A stretch of 64,000 nucleotides of DNA from Physella acuta (lineage: Eukaryota > Mollusca > Gastropoda > Physidae): NCBI RefSeq assembly GCF_028476545.1, contig NW_026733042.1, positions 26,187 through 90,186 on the forward strand, given 5' to 3'. A program made the position numbers and the translations under genes. Positions within the stretch are counted from its first letter, which is position 1; every line of letters begins with the position of its first letter. The notes beneath the pieces were generated by a model. That model had not been told where the DNA came from, did not search any database, and saw nothing but the letters and a program-made list of their open reading frames with translations. Of this stretch, positions 1 to 12,076 are shown piece by piece.

Positions 1-164
1 GTCGAGTAAAAAAAAAAACAGCAGTACTTCCCCGCAGTCTGTAGTTCAACACGATTTTGTTCATTATAGGGAGCTTAGTGTGAATACGATTTTGAGGTAG
101 ATTCTCTATAAAGAATAATCCAATCTCAACTAGTCTGGGCATAATAAGAGATACAGCGCATGTT

Positions 165-373
165 TCTTTCAGACATTTATAGGGGTGGGGGGTAAAGCTT
201 CGGAAAGGGGGGGGGGTGGAATAGGGCAATAATGGCAATTATAAAAATTGTTTAAATTAATATATTTTTATATTGCGTCCATTCGCAGAAAGGGGGGGGG
301 GGTATGCAACGTGCTCCGGGGAGCGCTAACCCCCACTCCCCACCCCGGGAGAGATGCTTGAAAGAACCACTAG
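165..373. mobile_element. Inverted-repeat element, TTTCTTTCAG family
   Basis: Left GTTTCTTTCAGACATTTATA and right AGAGATGCTTGAAAGAACCA are inverted complements. Poly-G runs lie inside. Other copies share these ends and an internal GAATTTATATAGAAAATATA motif. Confidence 0.55.
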
Positions 374-906
374 TTTGTACTGTATATAAAAGTAATTTGT
401 TTTTACTTTCTAAACGTCCGTGACACAATCACTTAGGGGGAATCCACAGGTTGTCAATAGCAACCACGTCTTCCCTCTCTGTATGTATGTAACAGTCAAG
501 TAAAATTCTGAAGAAAAAAAATCAGGAAAAAAAATCTGGCAACAATTTTTTTTTTTTTTTTGAAGCGGCTGAACACCAACTCAGGGGAGTTAATCAACAA
601 CTCCAGTCTGGCGTTGTTTGAAAACAAAAGCAGACTTGCCACATTGAAAGATAATTTTTGAGCAGGAGGTTGGATGTTGGTGATGGGGTTACATTCGTTT
701 TTAACTCTGTTTTTTTTTTTTCATTCTTCTTCTTTGAAACAAAGAATCGCACGAAATAACCTATGCAAATTACTGTTTTTATTTATTTATTTTATTATTA
801 TTATTTTTCTTTTTTTTTTTACTTAAAGCCAGTTTGTGTTTTTAAGCGAATTTTTTTTAGCTGTTCGAATGTGTTAGGCAACGTTGGGGTCATAGGTCAC
901 AGTACT

Positions 907-1088
907 TTATGACAGGTTGTCTATGAACAAAGCACGACTGCTACCCCGAAATTCTCGCGTTCGGATCCAGGTCAGAAGTTCGTAGGACTTGCCAGAGTCC
1001 ACCCAGCTCTGAAGGGTACCTGAGTCTTGTTAAGGAAAGTCAAAGCAGCTGCGCTCTACTTTACCTGCTGTATTGAACGCAATTTGAA
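907..1088 (+). mobile_element. tRNA-derived SINE (family 1)
   Basis: A degenerate tRNA-like head with B-box GCGTTCGGATCCAGG, then the family body GAGTCCACCCAGCTCTGA and GGGTACCTGAG, ending with CTCTACTTTACCTGC. The 34-bp minisatellite starts directly after it. Confidence 0.7.
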
Positions 1089-1112
1089 GTGGGAGAATTT
1101 GCTACAAGCCAA

Positions 1113-2165
1113 TGGACAGACACAGACGCAAACACAAACCCAACACTGGACAGACGCAAACACAAACCCAACATTAGACTTGACAGACACACACACAAAC
1201 CCAACTCTAGACTGGACAGACGAACACACATCCAACTCTGGACTGGACAGACGCAAGCACAAACCCAACTCAAGACAAAACTGACGCACAAACCCAACTC
1301 TAGACTGGACACACGCAAACACAAACCCAACATTAGACTGGACACACGCAAACACAAACCCAACATTAGACTGGACAGACGCAAACCCAAACCCAACTCA
1401 AAAGACAAAACTGACGCACAAACCCAACTCTAGACTGGACACACGCAAACACAAACCCAACATTAGACTGGACAGACGCAAACACAAACCCAACATTAGA
1501 CTGGACAGACGAACACACATCCAACTCTGGACTGGACAGACGCGAAAGCAAACCCAACTCTAAACTGGACAGACGCAAACACAAACCCAACATTAGACTG
1601 GACAGACACACACAAACCAAACTCTAGACTGGACAGACACACACAAACTAAACTCTAGACTGGACACACGCAAACACAAACACAACTCTAGACTGGACAG
1701 ACGAACACACATCCAACTCTAAACTGGACAGACGCAAACACAAACCCAACATTAGACTGGACAGACACACACAAACCAAACTCTAGACTGGACAGACACA
1801 CACAAACCCAACTCTAAACTGGACAGACGCAAACACAAACCCAACATTAGACTGGACAGACACACACAAACCAAACTCTAGACTGGACAGACACACACAG
1901 ACCCACCTCTAAACTGGACAGACGAACACACATCCAACTCTAAACTGGACAGACGCAAACACAAACCCAACATTAGACTGGACAGACACACACAAACCAA
2001 ACTCTAGACTGGACAGACACACACAAACCCAACTCTAAACTGGACAGACGCAAACACAAACCCAACATTAGACTGGACAGACACACACAAACCAAACTCT
2101 AGACTGGACAGACACACACAAACCCAACTCTAAACTGGACAGATGCAAACACAAACCCAAGACCC
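1113..2165. repeat. 34-bp minisatellite, about 30 copies
   Basis: Units such as CTGGACAGACGCAAACACAA + ACCCAACATTAGA, with variants holding GACACACACAAACC. Blocks of two or three variant units recur as higher-order sets from about 1740 on. Frames open on both strands are by-products. Confidence 0.85.
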
Positions 2166-2861
2166 TCTTGTATAGACACCCTCACAAGTCCCGCACATAC
2201 ATACACACCCACCCACACAAACGCACACACACACACACACAAACCCATTCATGAATGACACTTAGGGAGGAATGCCGTACAGCAAGCAGGCTGCACGCGC
2301 TGATAATCCTTGTAAAAAATGGCCCGCGTGAGCTGCAGAAGTATCACGCGATGTGATACTCGGACACGCTTATCTGGCACGACTTATCATAAACGCCGTG
2401 ACGGAGCGCATGTAGGGGGACGGCTATCATACATTTCATGCGTCAGCGCGGGGCGTGTGGTGAGAGCAGCGATGACGGGCCGCGGTTATGAATGGCTCAA
2501 GGGGGGGGGGGGGGTGAAGGGATGTATGTGGGGAGTAGGGGGAAGAACTCCGATATGATGGACGGGGGGCCTTGGAGATTATCCTAGACCACCCAGCCAG
2601 AGCTTCATAGATTCAGTTTTATTTTTAGATATTTTTTTTTGGAATAGCTGACAGTATAACCGTTAAAAAAAAACAACTAAAATGAATGGGTCAGCTATAA
2701 TTGATGTCTATTTTAGACCCATATATACCTACCATGTCTCAGCTAAAATTTATATCATTTTAGGTCCGTCAATATCTCCCCCCCCCTCCACTTCCCTCGC
2801 CACACCGCAGTTGTGGCCATCTTTACTGAAAAACTTGATGTCATAACTGTTATATATTTTC
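2166..2861. other. Unassigned: CA repeat, GC-rich patch, poly-G
   Basis: Holds (CA)n near 2225-2242 and a GC-rich patch at 2270-2530 with a perfect hairpin GTATCACGCGATGTGATAC at 2340-2358. A 12-bp poly-G run follows. No gene supported. Confidence 0.5.
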
Positions 2862-3173
2862 TATAGCCAGAAAAATGCGTAGACGGAAAATTGCGCTAAG
2901 GAAAATTTGCACTAACAGAAAAAAGCGTCGACGGAAAACTGCGCAAAGAAAGACTTTTAAAAAGAAAATACGTAAATACCAACTAATAATTTAATACACA
3001 TAAATTTTATTATATTTCATGAAAAAGTGTTTATTATGCTACAATGTACATGTAGTCATTCTTTGCTAATGTCTAAAAATACTTGATGTAAGAAAACAAA
3101 AATGCCCTTGCGCATTTTTTTTTCTGCGCAGTTTTCCGTTGCGCAATTTTCTATTCGCATCTTTCCGGTCACC
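2862..3173 (-). mobile_element. MITE with long inverted ends (family with 55.0 kb copy)
   Basis: Left arm GAAAAATGCGTAGACGGAAA...AAAACTGCGC; right arm GCGCAGTTTTCCGTTGCGCA...TTTCTATTCGCATC is its rough inverted complement (about 80-bp arms). The centre (CTACAATGTACATGTAGTCA, TTCTTTGC) matches the reverse complement of 55105-55140. No coding capacity. Confidence 0.72.
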
Positions 3174-3424
3174 CTACGATGCAGGGTTTCAGATGTATTA
3201 CATCTCGTCAATGTACAGCACCCAACTAGATCTGGCGTTTAAACATGAACGAATTCAAATTCAGTTTTTAGCCCAACGGAATAAAAGATAAAATGTTGTT
3301 ACTGGACAATGCAAAAATTGACATAGACTGTGGACAACAGCTAGCTAAGAGCGTTGGACGGAATTTATTCGTGATCGTTGCTCAGTGGACATTTTTCAAT
3401 GGTCGTTTTTCTTTTCGGCGTCCA

Positions 3425-4092
3425 TGTTAACATGCATCGATAATGTTAACGCCGGATTTATTGGTGACCGTGTATCAGTCATGTTAACCCTTCACCGACC
3501 GTGTTAACCCTTCACCTACCATGTTAACATTCATCGGCCATGTTAACATTCATCGACTCCGTGAACACACGGATCTATTAGTGAACGTGTATCAGTCGTG
3601 TTAACCCTTCACCGACCGTGTTAACCCTTCACCTACCATGTTAACATTCATCGGCCATGTTAACATTCATCGACTCTGTGAACACACGGATCTATTAGTG
3701 AACGTGTATCAGTCATGTTAACCCTTCGCCGACCATGTTAACCCTTCACCTACCATGTTAACATTCATCGGCCATGTTAACATTCATCGACCCTGTGAAC
3801 ACACGGATCTATTAGTGAACGTGTATCAGTCATGTTAACCCTTCGCCGACCATGTTAACCCTTCAACTACCATGTTAACATTCATCGGTCATGTTAACAT
3901 TCATCGACCCTGTGAACACACGGATCTATTAGTGAACGTGTATCAGTCATGTTAACAATTCGCCGACCATGTTAACCCTTCAACTACCATGTTAACATTC
4001 ATCGGTCATGTTAACATTCATCGACCCTGTGAACACACGGATCTATTAGTGAACGTGTATCAGTCATGTTAACCCTTCGCCGACCATGTTCG
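3425..4092. repeat. 117-bp satellite, about 5.5 copies
   Basis: TATCAGT recurs at 3473, 3590, 3707, 3824, 3941 and 4058, an exact 117-bp period. Each unit contains four CATGTTAAC sub-repeats followed by GAACACACGGATCTATTAGT. GTTAAC palindromes recur throughout. Confidence 0.92.
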
Positions 4093-4935
4093 CCGCCATC
4101 AATCAATCCACCACTCAGACAACATGTTCCCATCATGTCCGCTTGCCCACTGCCATTTCTCATACTACAAATCATAAATCAGACCGGACCCTCCCCCCCT
4201 CCCCCCCCCCCCCGCCCCTTTCCCCCAACAGACGTTGACAGTCCTGAAGGCTTAAAGATTAGAGCCTTCCTCTCTCTTGACCCGCTTGTCCTGGCCACAT
4301 CTATCACCCGGTCACTATTAGCCCGGGCCTTTGTTCCCCCCACCCTCATATCCCCCCACCCCCCGGACAGTCTAGGATTTTGTCTTACCAACAGAGGCGA
4401 GTCGGCAGAAGTAAAAAAAAAAAAAACGAAAATCGTGTATTAATCAAACAAAATCCTCCCCCCCCCCCCCCCCCGTGGCAGCCGGCGTATTAAAACCGAC
4501 TCACTGACGTCACATCCGCTTTTTGTCAGAAAAGAACGACCGCTCTTCATTTCCGGATAGTTTATTTCAAATTTAATCTTTTTGTCAAAGGTGCTCCGGG
4601 TTCTTTGAAGTCATTAGACCACTTGGTTTAGGAAACATTTTTTTTTTTACCTCGTCTCCTTCTTGGGCCTCTACCTTGTGGTGTATTGGGCGCGGCTTAT
4701 CTGTGACGTCACACACGAAGTTTTTTTTTTTTTACCTGTACAGTACCTGCATTGTAGGGTTTTAGAAAAAAAAAATCTTAACAAGGTTAACTTTCAGTCG
4801 ATTGAGTTTGACGGGAGCTTTATAGGGAGCTTAATTGAGAGCTTAGAATAGGATGTTGAAAGAGAACGTGGAAGGGGGGTTTGTAGAGAGATGGGTGTTT
4901 TATTGCTTGGTTTTTAGAAGAGATTAAAAGTGCTA
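4093..4935. other. Unassigned C-rich and T-rich intergenic DNA
   Basis: Poly-C runs at 4190-4215 and 4456-4475, and CpG-containing TGACGTCA at about 4506. No supported gene, exon or repeat unit. Confidence 0.5.
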
Positions 4936-5230
4936 TGGAATGGCTTGGTCGAGCTCTAGAGCGAAAGACTGCTGACCCGTAGGTCTTGGGTTCGGATCCA
5001 GAATCAGCGTTGTATTTTTTGTTTGGGTTTTAGAGTTGGTTAGAGAGGTACGGGAAGAAGTGGTCGGGCGACAGAGCGAAAGACTGCTAACACGAAAGTC
5101 TCGGGTTCGAATCCCGGACTTGAGTAACCCCAGCTCTAATTGGTACCTGACTAACGTTAGGGAAAGTAAAGTAAGCTGTGGATAGTACTGTGATGTCACT
5201 GAAAGAGATGAACTCTACGTCAAGTGCACT
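4936..5230 (+). mobile_element. tRNA-derived SINE with doubled head (family 1)
   Basis: Two tRNA-like heads in tandem, each with AGAGCGAAAGACTGCT and a B-box (GGGTTCGGATCCAG; GGGTTCGAATCCCGG), then one body: CCCAGCTCTAATTGGTACCTGA...GATGAACTCTACGTC. Boxes A and B of RNA polymerase III promoters are visible. Confidence 0.75.
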
Positions 5231-6856
5231 ACGAAACTTTTTCAACAATGTCACTTTCGTGAGCTTAATATAGTTGGGATTTTGCGTCCTTGAGAGCTTA
5301 AGGTAGGAGCTTAATTGAAGCACTCCCTTGACTTATCCAGAAATAGCGTGACACGTAATTGTCGTGACGTCTAATTTTCATGACGTCTAATTGTCTTGAC
5401 ACCGGTTGGCTGTACACCGATTGGTAGATTGATTCTAGCATCTATATTACACCCGGATTGGTAGTGTGTCACTCCGTCATTCACGTATAGGCACTTTGTC
5501 GTCGGCGGCGTAGCGGAATCGTTGAAGTCGTTGGGGAATTACGTTATCCCACCACGGGGGGGGGGGGGGGGGAGGGGGGCGTAAAAAGGACATACGTGAT
5601 ATTATTAGAACTGTATGACGCCTATTTATCATCATCCCAATGGTTAGAGCACGAAGGTTTGGCTACGCTTAAGCTTTGCTACTGGTTTAAATGTATTGGA
5701 TATTATGATGAGATTTGGGGGGGGGGGGGGGGGGGAAGGGTCGTTCCTTTTAAGAAAGGAAAAATTTTTGTGTGGTAAATGTTCTGAAAAGACTTAAACA
5801 ATGTTATCAGTATTTTAAAAAAAAAAATGACTGCACTGTGAACTGACAGTGTGGGATCGTAGCTTATAGGTGACATTTGTGTGTGTGTGTGGGGGGGGGG
5901 AGAAGTCATTATATTCATCTTCATCATCATCCTTCCTATGGACTCCTTGTGGAACATAGGGACTCAACTACACCTTTCCATCATGCTTGGTTCTGGGGGA
6001 TTCCTCCAAGTAGGGCTCACGTCATTCCGGCTGCTTCACCGACATCTGACCTTTTTCCAAGTTTGTTGTTATGAAGTTTGTTGTTATTAGTTTGTGTTAC
6101 TCTCTCAGAACCATAGATGGGAACATATTTCATATTGCTGTTAAACAATCGTATTTTGGAAAGCGTAGACAATGCCCTTTACGTACAGGTTGTGCGGAGG
6201 GAATTGAATGCGTACTAGCCATTCAATTAAATATCTTGAAGTATATAAAAAAAAACGGCTAGAAAGTGAAATGTTTTATTAGTCGAAAATAAAATAAAAT
6301 GTTTTTGTCGCTAAAGACGAGGCCCCTGGCCTCTGCCCGGCCAGCCCTCTACTTTATCCGACTTGCAAAGCAAACATTTAACTTGATCTCGTATTGTCAT
6401 GGAACCTAATCGTTATGACACATAAACATCGTGACAACAAAGTGTCAAAGGATCCCTTAAAATTGTTCTATCAATTATCATGGGCAACTAATGAGAGTCG
6501 TCAGAACTTCATTTATAAACTATCATCAGAGTACGATGAAGCCCTTCAAGTCATCAAATACCCTAAAAATCAACGGGATCAGTACCTTAAAGTCTGTTTC
6601 CTGCCGTGGCATATAACTGTTCAATTGGTTTCTCGGTGAAGTAGGAAAAATAACTACCAGATGATACATTTTTATATCCTTCTTACGCTAAAAAAATGTT
6701 GTGACGTATCTATGTCGACGTCATGAAACGTCAACTACGTAATCAGCACGTCGTTTCACGCCCCTTCTACCCTAGTATCGGGTATCCACTGTTTTATTCT
6801 AGAACCTTCAACACCCACGTAAGACCCGATAAGGCGAGGCACGGGTTGTCTTCTTG
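5231..6856. other. Unassigned intergenic DNA with poly-G runs
   Basis: Poly-G runs near 5557 and 5717 and short repeats of GTGACGTCTAATT at 5350-5400. A frame at 6394-6639 (81 codons) has no recognisable domain. Nothing supported as a gene. Confidence 0.5.
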
Positions 6857-7006
6857 TTGATGTAGGAGCAGCTACAAGCAGGGGGCTATTCGGAGAATAA
6901 GCTAGAGAGAGGCAACAGCTGGGGTTGAAGCAAACTTGATGTAGGAACAGCTGCAAGCAGGGGTTATTCGGAGAATAAGCTAGTGAGAGGCAACAGTTGA
7001 AGCAAA
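6857..7006 (+). repeat. Tandem duplication, about 75-80 bp x 2
   Basis: GATGTAGGAGCAGCTACAAG ... GAGAGGCAACAGCTGGGGTT is followed directly by GATGTAGGAACAGCTGCAAG ... GTGAGAGGCAACAGTTGAAG. The copies differ at a few sites and in one short gap. Confidence 0.8.
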
Positions 7007-7959
7007 CGGTCTACCTGATTACAAAACGAGCGTATTTTCTTTTCCGTGAAATTAGTCACCTTTTGGAATTGTCACCTCTCTTTACAAGAGTTTCTTTCAG
7101 AAAATATACGCTGGTGGGGGGGGGGGGGCGTTGGGTGTGGGGGTGGCACATAAACTTACGGGAGGGGGGATTTAAATTTAAACATGGCGGACACGATTAA
7201 ACTATATTTTTAACATACAGGTTGCTCCTACAAGTTTTGGTTTCTTGGAAGTGACTAATGTTTCTTTATCTCTATACATGCTCAAAAAGACGATATAGAG
7301 AGACAGATACGATAATTAAAAGGATAAAAAACTCTAGAGAGCTATAGTTAGTGGCCAATACTCCAGCAGGACAGAGAACTCTGGAGTTGGTGGCTCATAT
7401 TCTATTAGGAGTGATGAAAACGGTACAACTCAGTACAATTAAAGTCAAAACTCTATTGTAAGAAATTGGCCATACATATCTAGATAGGAACTCCACTAAC
7501 GTTGACTCAACGGGGGGGGGTGGGGGGTGGGGGGGGGGGGCAAGATCGCATGTGCAACACGAATTTGTGTGCGTGTGTCTATGAAATGAAGTACTTAAGT
7601 TGATTTGTATTTTACAAAATTACTGCACAGTTACAATCATGGAGCGGCCGTACCACCACGCATCATCGAAGGAACATTGGCCAACACTATCATGGAATGG
7701 TATCTTACACATCAGTATATGGTCACCACTTCTTCAATTGTAATGTGTAGCTCTTCGTGATTTATAGAAATAAAATACGGACTGTGATTTTGAAGTGGAA
7801 AGTTAACTTTTTGCTCTTCTTCTTCGTTCTTAATTTTAGTGTATGGAAGGGATTTCCTCCTAGACAATTAAGTTACGTCTCAAAATCGTTATGCGACATA
7901 TGGCTCGTTGACTCCGATTTCAGTCTGCTTTTCTTTTTGGATTTGCTTCAACAGCCTTT
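7007..7959. other. Unassigned intergenic DNA
   Basis: Poly-G runs near 7112 and 7510-7540, otherwise unremarkable. A 113-codon frame at 7757-8098 runs into the SINE and has no recognised domain. Confidence 0.5.
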
Positions 7960-8135
7960 GTCCATCCTAGAACAAACTACAAGGCAGCAGTTGTTTGAAT
8001 TGAGAGTTTTCTCTCTTAGAGTGAGTTGCTTTCCCCAGCTATCGAAACGTATCAGCCTGGGGGTTCGATCTCGTGACTTTTCGGTTGAGCAACCATGAGC
8101 GTTATCGACTCGACCACGCCAATGCCATGTCCTCA
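7960..8135 (-). mobile_element. tRNA-derived SINE (family 2)
   Basis: Minus strand: GGCGTGGTCGAGTCGATAAC head, B-box GAGATCGAACCCCC, then GGGGAAAGCAACTCACTC and AAGAGAGAAAACTC. It shares this second body with the copy at 58285. Confidence 0.65.
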
Positions 8136-8864
8136 ACCGTATCGATACAATCAGAAAATTATCTTGATTCTAATACGGGGTGACTTCTGTCCTATATATA
8201 AATACATCGCCTGTAAACCCTCCGAAAAAGTTACATCCCCCCCCCTACACTCACCCCTCCTTGGAGGAAACTGGTTCGCTCCATCATCGAAAGAGCTACC
8301 GGGGTGGTGCACTGGTAATTAACCCTATCTCTACCGAGTGCCGCTTGATTTTTCTAACCCTCTCCAACCCGTTGCCAGGTAATCGCTTGTTCCTGTCTCA
8401 CCCCCGTCTGTCTGGGGTTAATCCCCCACCGTGTGTACCGGTGTTCCTACGAATAATTCACGGCAAAGGAAGAGAAGATTAAGAAAAAAAAAATAATTCA
8501 CGGAAAAATAATTCACGGGCGGCATAGGGCAAGCTCTTAGCCAACACCTGTGGAAATAGTTCTCTGGCTCGCGAGCTGTAAGGCAGATACGGTGGGGGGG
8601 ATGCACGTGTGGTTTTATTGCTCATTTTGGCTTCGTGTGTCTTCTGTCCCTGATAGAGGCAACAGGTGTGTGTCGTACAAAAAAAAATTAAAAAAAAAAA
8701 TCGGCGGACGCTCAAGAGATCTTCGTGCCAGTACATAACGCGTGATAAAAAAAAAATATTTGAGGTGTTTATTGAAGAATGTTAACATTAGGGGAAATTG
8801 AATTTTTAACATTATTTGAACTAAAGTTTAGCATCGATTACCAGATATTCTCTAGTCACCCTTT
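8136..8864. other. Unassigned intergenic DNA
   Basis: Short direct repeats of AATAATTCACGG near 8450-8520 and A/T runs. No gene supported. Confidence 0.5.
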
Positions 8865-9015
8865 CGCCCCCCTCCCTCTCCTCCACACCCTCAGAAGAAA
8901 GTATACTGCTCCCCTATCACCCCGAAAGAAATGGAATTTATATGACAAATATATACTTCTACCAGTGTCCGAACCCTCCCCCCATCCCCGGAGAAAAAAA
9001 GTCTGAAAGAAACAC
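8865..9015 (+). mobile_element. TTTCTTTCAG-family element, right part
   Basis: ATGGAATTTATATGACAAAT, ACTTCTACCAGTGTCCG and the right end GTCTGAAAGAAACACTG are visible. The left end is not clear. Confidence 0.5.
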
Positions 9016-9109
9016 TGTTGATTGCATGTATGAAAGAACCTTCCAACTAAAATATATTGTCCAAAATTACCCAATTTTTAAAAAGTTTTATGTTGCGAGA
9101 AGAGTAGGC

Positions 9110-9365
9110 CAGTGGCGTAGCGAGGTCGGGTGTCACCCGGTGCGGCACTTAATGGTGTCACCCCCCCCCCCCCCCCCAGAGGCGTAGCGACACTTCCAGG
9201 GGACAAACTTTCAAATTTTCGATTTGCACCCCCCTCCCCTCAAACTTTCGATTTGCACCCCCCCCCCCTCAAGTTTTTCTCTATATATTTTGCTATTTTT
9301 TGCCTTGGTGTCACCCCCCTAAATGGTGTCACCCGGTGCGGTCCGCACCCCCCCCCCCCCCTGGC
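9110..9365 (+). mobile_element. Composite hAT-type MITE, right end missing
   Basis: Starts CAGTGGCGTAGCGAGGTCGG and holds an internal CAGAGGCGTAGCGACACTTC near 9177. This is the same nested arrangement as the copy at 10826-11156 in opposite orientation. The right terminal repeat is absent after a poly-C run. Confidence 0.72.
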
Positions 9366-9436
9366 TGGAGTAGGCTTCCCCGTTTAATTAAAGTATCCTA
9401 AAAATGTACTGAACCATCAGTTTAGCAGCATGAAAG

Positions 9437-9585
9437 GAAAGACATGGTCGAAAGAATCAGCGCTCAATTACTAATCCGAAGTTACGAGTTCGGTTCAGGC
9501 GCTCTAAGACACCTACCTCACTGTAGGTACATCGGTAAGGGTAAAGGCGGCTTGGCATGGTGCTGATTACAAAGTGCTTTCATAT
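9437..9585 (+). mobile_element. Degenerate tRNA-derived SINE (family 1)
   Basis: GAGTTCGGTTCAGGCGCTC is a weakened B-box. GGTAAGGGTAAAGGCGGCTT and GGCATGGTGCTGA match the family body. Confidence 0.6.
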
Positions 9586-9639
9586 TCCTTGGTCCTTCAT
9601 CTACAACTTCACATTTCTGAAGCAAGACAGGCCGGACTC

Positions 9640-10060
9640 GATTATGTTTTATTACAGACTATACAGAATTATATATACAAGTCGTAATGTATATTTGGGG
9701 AGACTTTTCACATTTTAAAATTTATCATCATCGAACACAATGACAAGTAACAACAACAACTGAGTTTAGTTTTTTTTATTACTTAATACAACCTAATCAT
9801 GTGTAAATACTAGCTCATAAATAAAATAAATGTAGTAATACATAAATTATAGCTAATAAATTGTAATACTTAATAAATAAAATCTAATATTATGTAAATG
9901 ATAGCTAGTGAATAAATTGTAATACTAAGTTAAAAATGTTAAAATCTAATAATATGTAAGTGATAGGATGAAAATATTGTAATACTATGTAAATAATAGT
10001 TAATAAATACATTATAAAACTATGTATATAATAGCTAATAAATAAAATATCACAGCCACT
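9640..10060. repeat. AT-rich degenerate tandem repeat
   Basis: Units of roughly 50 bp built on AATAAATAAAATCTAATA and TATGTAAATGATAGCTA, strongly diverged. Confidence 0.6.
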
Positions 10061-10825
10061 TAAGGATCGTGCATACAAATTATGTTACAAAGAGGCAGTA
10101 TGTATTATTTTTCCCCGCCCACTACCTCAAACAAAGCGCAACGGCATAAACCACGGCATAAATATGGCGCTGCAAAGGTTTTTAAAATAACTTATGGGAG
10201 TCAGGTGATAGCCCGTGATAGTCACATCATCGTTGGGAACAATAAAATCCTTTTAAAATATACAACAACGTGTGTGTCCGTTGTGTCCAAGTGTTCATTC
10301 AACAATTATCAAAGCGAAAAATTTGCGCTAAATGGAACTTTAAGAAATAAATATGTTACATAACTGATCTATACCACCCCTTACTCCATATAACACAATG
10401 AACACCCCCCCCCCCCCACCCCCGAATTGGGGGGGGGGGGGGGAATTCTAAATAGTTATGCGCTATGTACCCTCTAAGGGGAAAAAGACCGTGTGCAGCG
10501 TGCATTTTGTGTGCGCGGTGTTCTAAAACAAAAGTCTTATACAATGATATATGTTTTGTACAAAATGACTGCGCGGCAGTTAAAATTACTGCGCAACCGA
10601 GAGAGGGCGAGAGGAAGAGGGACATGGTTTAAGTATCTATTTTTCTATGTAAATGTAATGTTTCTAGTTCGTGCAGGAGGTCGGTGAAGGTGGTTCGGAT
10701 TGAGGAATCTGTTCATGGGATACTCTGGGGAGATGCCTGAAGGAAACACTGCCCCTTACTACTTTGTGTAACAGCCTACAGTTCTATGCACGATCCCCGC
10801 TATATCACGGTTTTTACAAACAGAC
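10061..10825. other. Unassigned intergenic DNA, poly-C/poly-G hairpin
   Basis: A 13-bp C run and a G run of similar length at 10405-10443, separated by GAATT, could fold into a strong hairpin. A 93-codon frame at 10082-10363 has no known domain. Confidence 0.5.
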
Positions 10826-11156
10826 CAGAGGCGTAGCGAGGGGGGGGGGGCGGGGGGGTGCGGACCGCACGTGGTGACACCATTTAGGGGGGGGGGGGGG
10901 GTGACACCAAGGCAAAAAATAGCAAAATATATAGAGAAAAACTTGACGGGGGGGGGGGTGCAAATCGAAAGTTTAAGGGGGGGGGGGGTGTGCAAATCGA
11001 AAACTTGAGGGGGGGGGGGGTGCAATTCGAAAGTTTGAGGGGGGGGGGGGCAAATCAAAAAATTTGAAAGTTTGTCCCCGGGAAGGGTCGCTACACCTCT
11101 GGGGGTGACACCATTAAGTGCCGCACCGGGTGACACCAGACCTCGCTACGCCACTG
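10826..11156 (-). mobile_element. Composite hAT-type MITE with target duplication
   Basis: Ends CAGAGGCGTAGCGAGG and CTCGCTACGCCACTG, flanked by AAACAGAC / AAACAGTC (7 of 8). Inside near 11088-11102 is a second end-like sequence, GTCGCTACACCTCTG, so one element seems nested in another. The interior has poly-G runs and repeated GCAAATCGAAA motifs. Confidence 0.78.
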
Positions 11157-11333
11157 AAACAGTCTACGCTTAAAGTTGGAGGTATTGGGTTACAACATAC
11201 ATTGTTACATCACATAGGACTTGAGCAGTGTCAACACATTTAGTGCACGTGATTTTTAATTATCTAATTAATAATCCAGTTTTCTGACAAAAACAAAGTT
11301 TCGAAACATTTGAATTGTTTCAGATTTTAACCC

Positions 11334-11720
11334 ATGTTCTGCTAGCGTCCCACTTATGGGACGCTTGTAAAAAAAATTGCTAAAATTTATTAAAAACTAG
11401 TTAAAACACATATTATATTTCATTGTATTTGAAAATGGCTATACTATTGAATTTGTGTGTGTGTTGTGAAAAAAAAAATTATTCAGAAAAATGTTATAGT
11501 GCCGGATTTGCAGGACTTGTCAAAATGGCGGAAAAAAGAAAACATGCGCACAGGAAAATGCATATCTTCTAAAATATTAACATTTTAAGTGCAAAATACA
11601 TTTGAAACTTGTAGCAGTACCATATTTCTATCTGATAAAAATTTAAGAATAATTTTTTTTTTACTACTTCGTTATATCAAGTGTAGAACAAGCGTCCCAT
11701 AAGTGGGACGCTAGCAACGA
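11334..11720. mobile_element. MITE with palindromic 27-bp terminal repeats
   Basis: GCTAGCGTCCCACTTATGGG then ACGCTTG at the left and CAAGCGTCCCATAAGTGGGA then CGCTAGC at the right are perfect inverted complements. Each repeat holds its own near-palindrome (GTCCCACTTATGGGAC). The interior is AT-rich with no gene. Confidence 0.75.
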
Positions 11721-11730
11721 ATGGCCCCAT

Positions 11731-12076
11731 GTAGATTGTTACACAAACGTCACATTTATTGGACACTAGCGAGAAACACAGATGCAAATTTTTATGTTAA
11801 ATGGTTATTTATGGTGAAACAATTGTTGACTTTGTTAACTGCTGACTTTGGGGTGTTAAGTAGTATTTATAGATATTTAATTATGACCTTGACCTATATT
11901 TATGCAGATTGTTACACAAACGTCACATTCATTGGACACTAGCGAGAAACACAGATGCAAATATTTATGTTAAATTGTTATTTATTTTGAAACAATTGTT
12001 GACTTTGTTAACTGTTGACTTTGGGGTGTTAAGTAGTATTTATAGATATTTAATTATGACCTTGAGATATATTTTC
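11731..12076 (+). repeat. 173-bp direct tandem duplication
   Basis: Two copies, starting at 11731 and 11904, share AGATTGTTACACAAACGTCA, ATTGGACACTAGCGAGAAAC and TTGACTTTGTTAACTG with few differences. The pair directly abuts the 11334-11720 MITE. Confidence 0.85.

Noticed and set aside
1027-1620. Frames of about 85-115 codons in the 34-bp minisatellite
   Set aside because: Repeat by-products in several frames on both strands.
4936-5125. tRNA genes at the A/B-box sequences
   Set aside because: No complete cloverleaf. The same heads recur fused to one conserved body across the window, so they are SINE heads.
6394-6639. 81-codon frame as a small gene
   Set aside because: Plausible composition but no domain, no splice context and no supporting neighbour.
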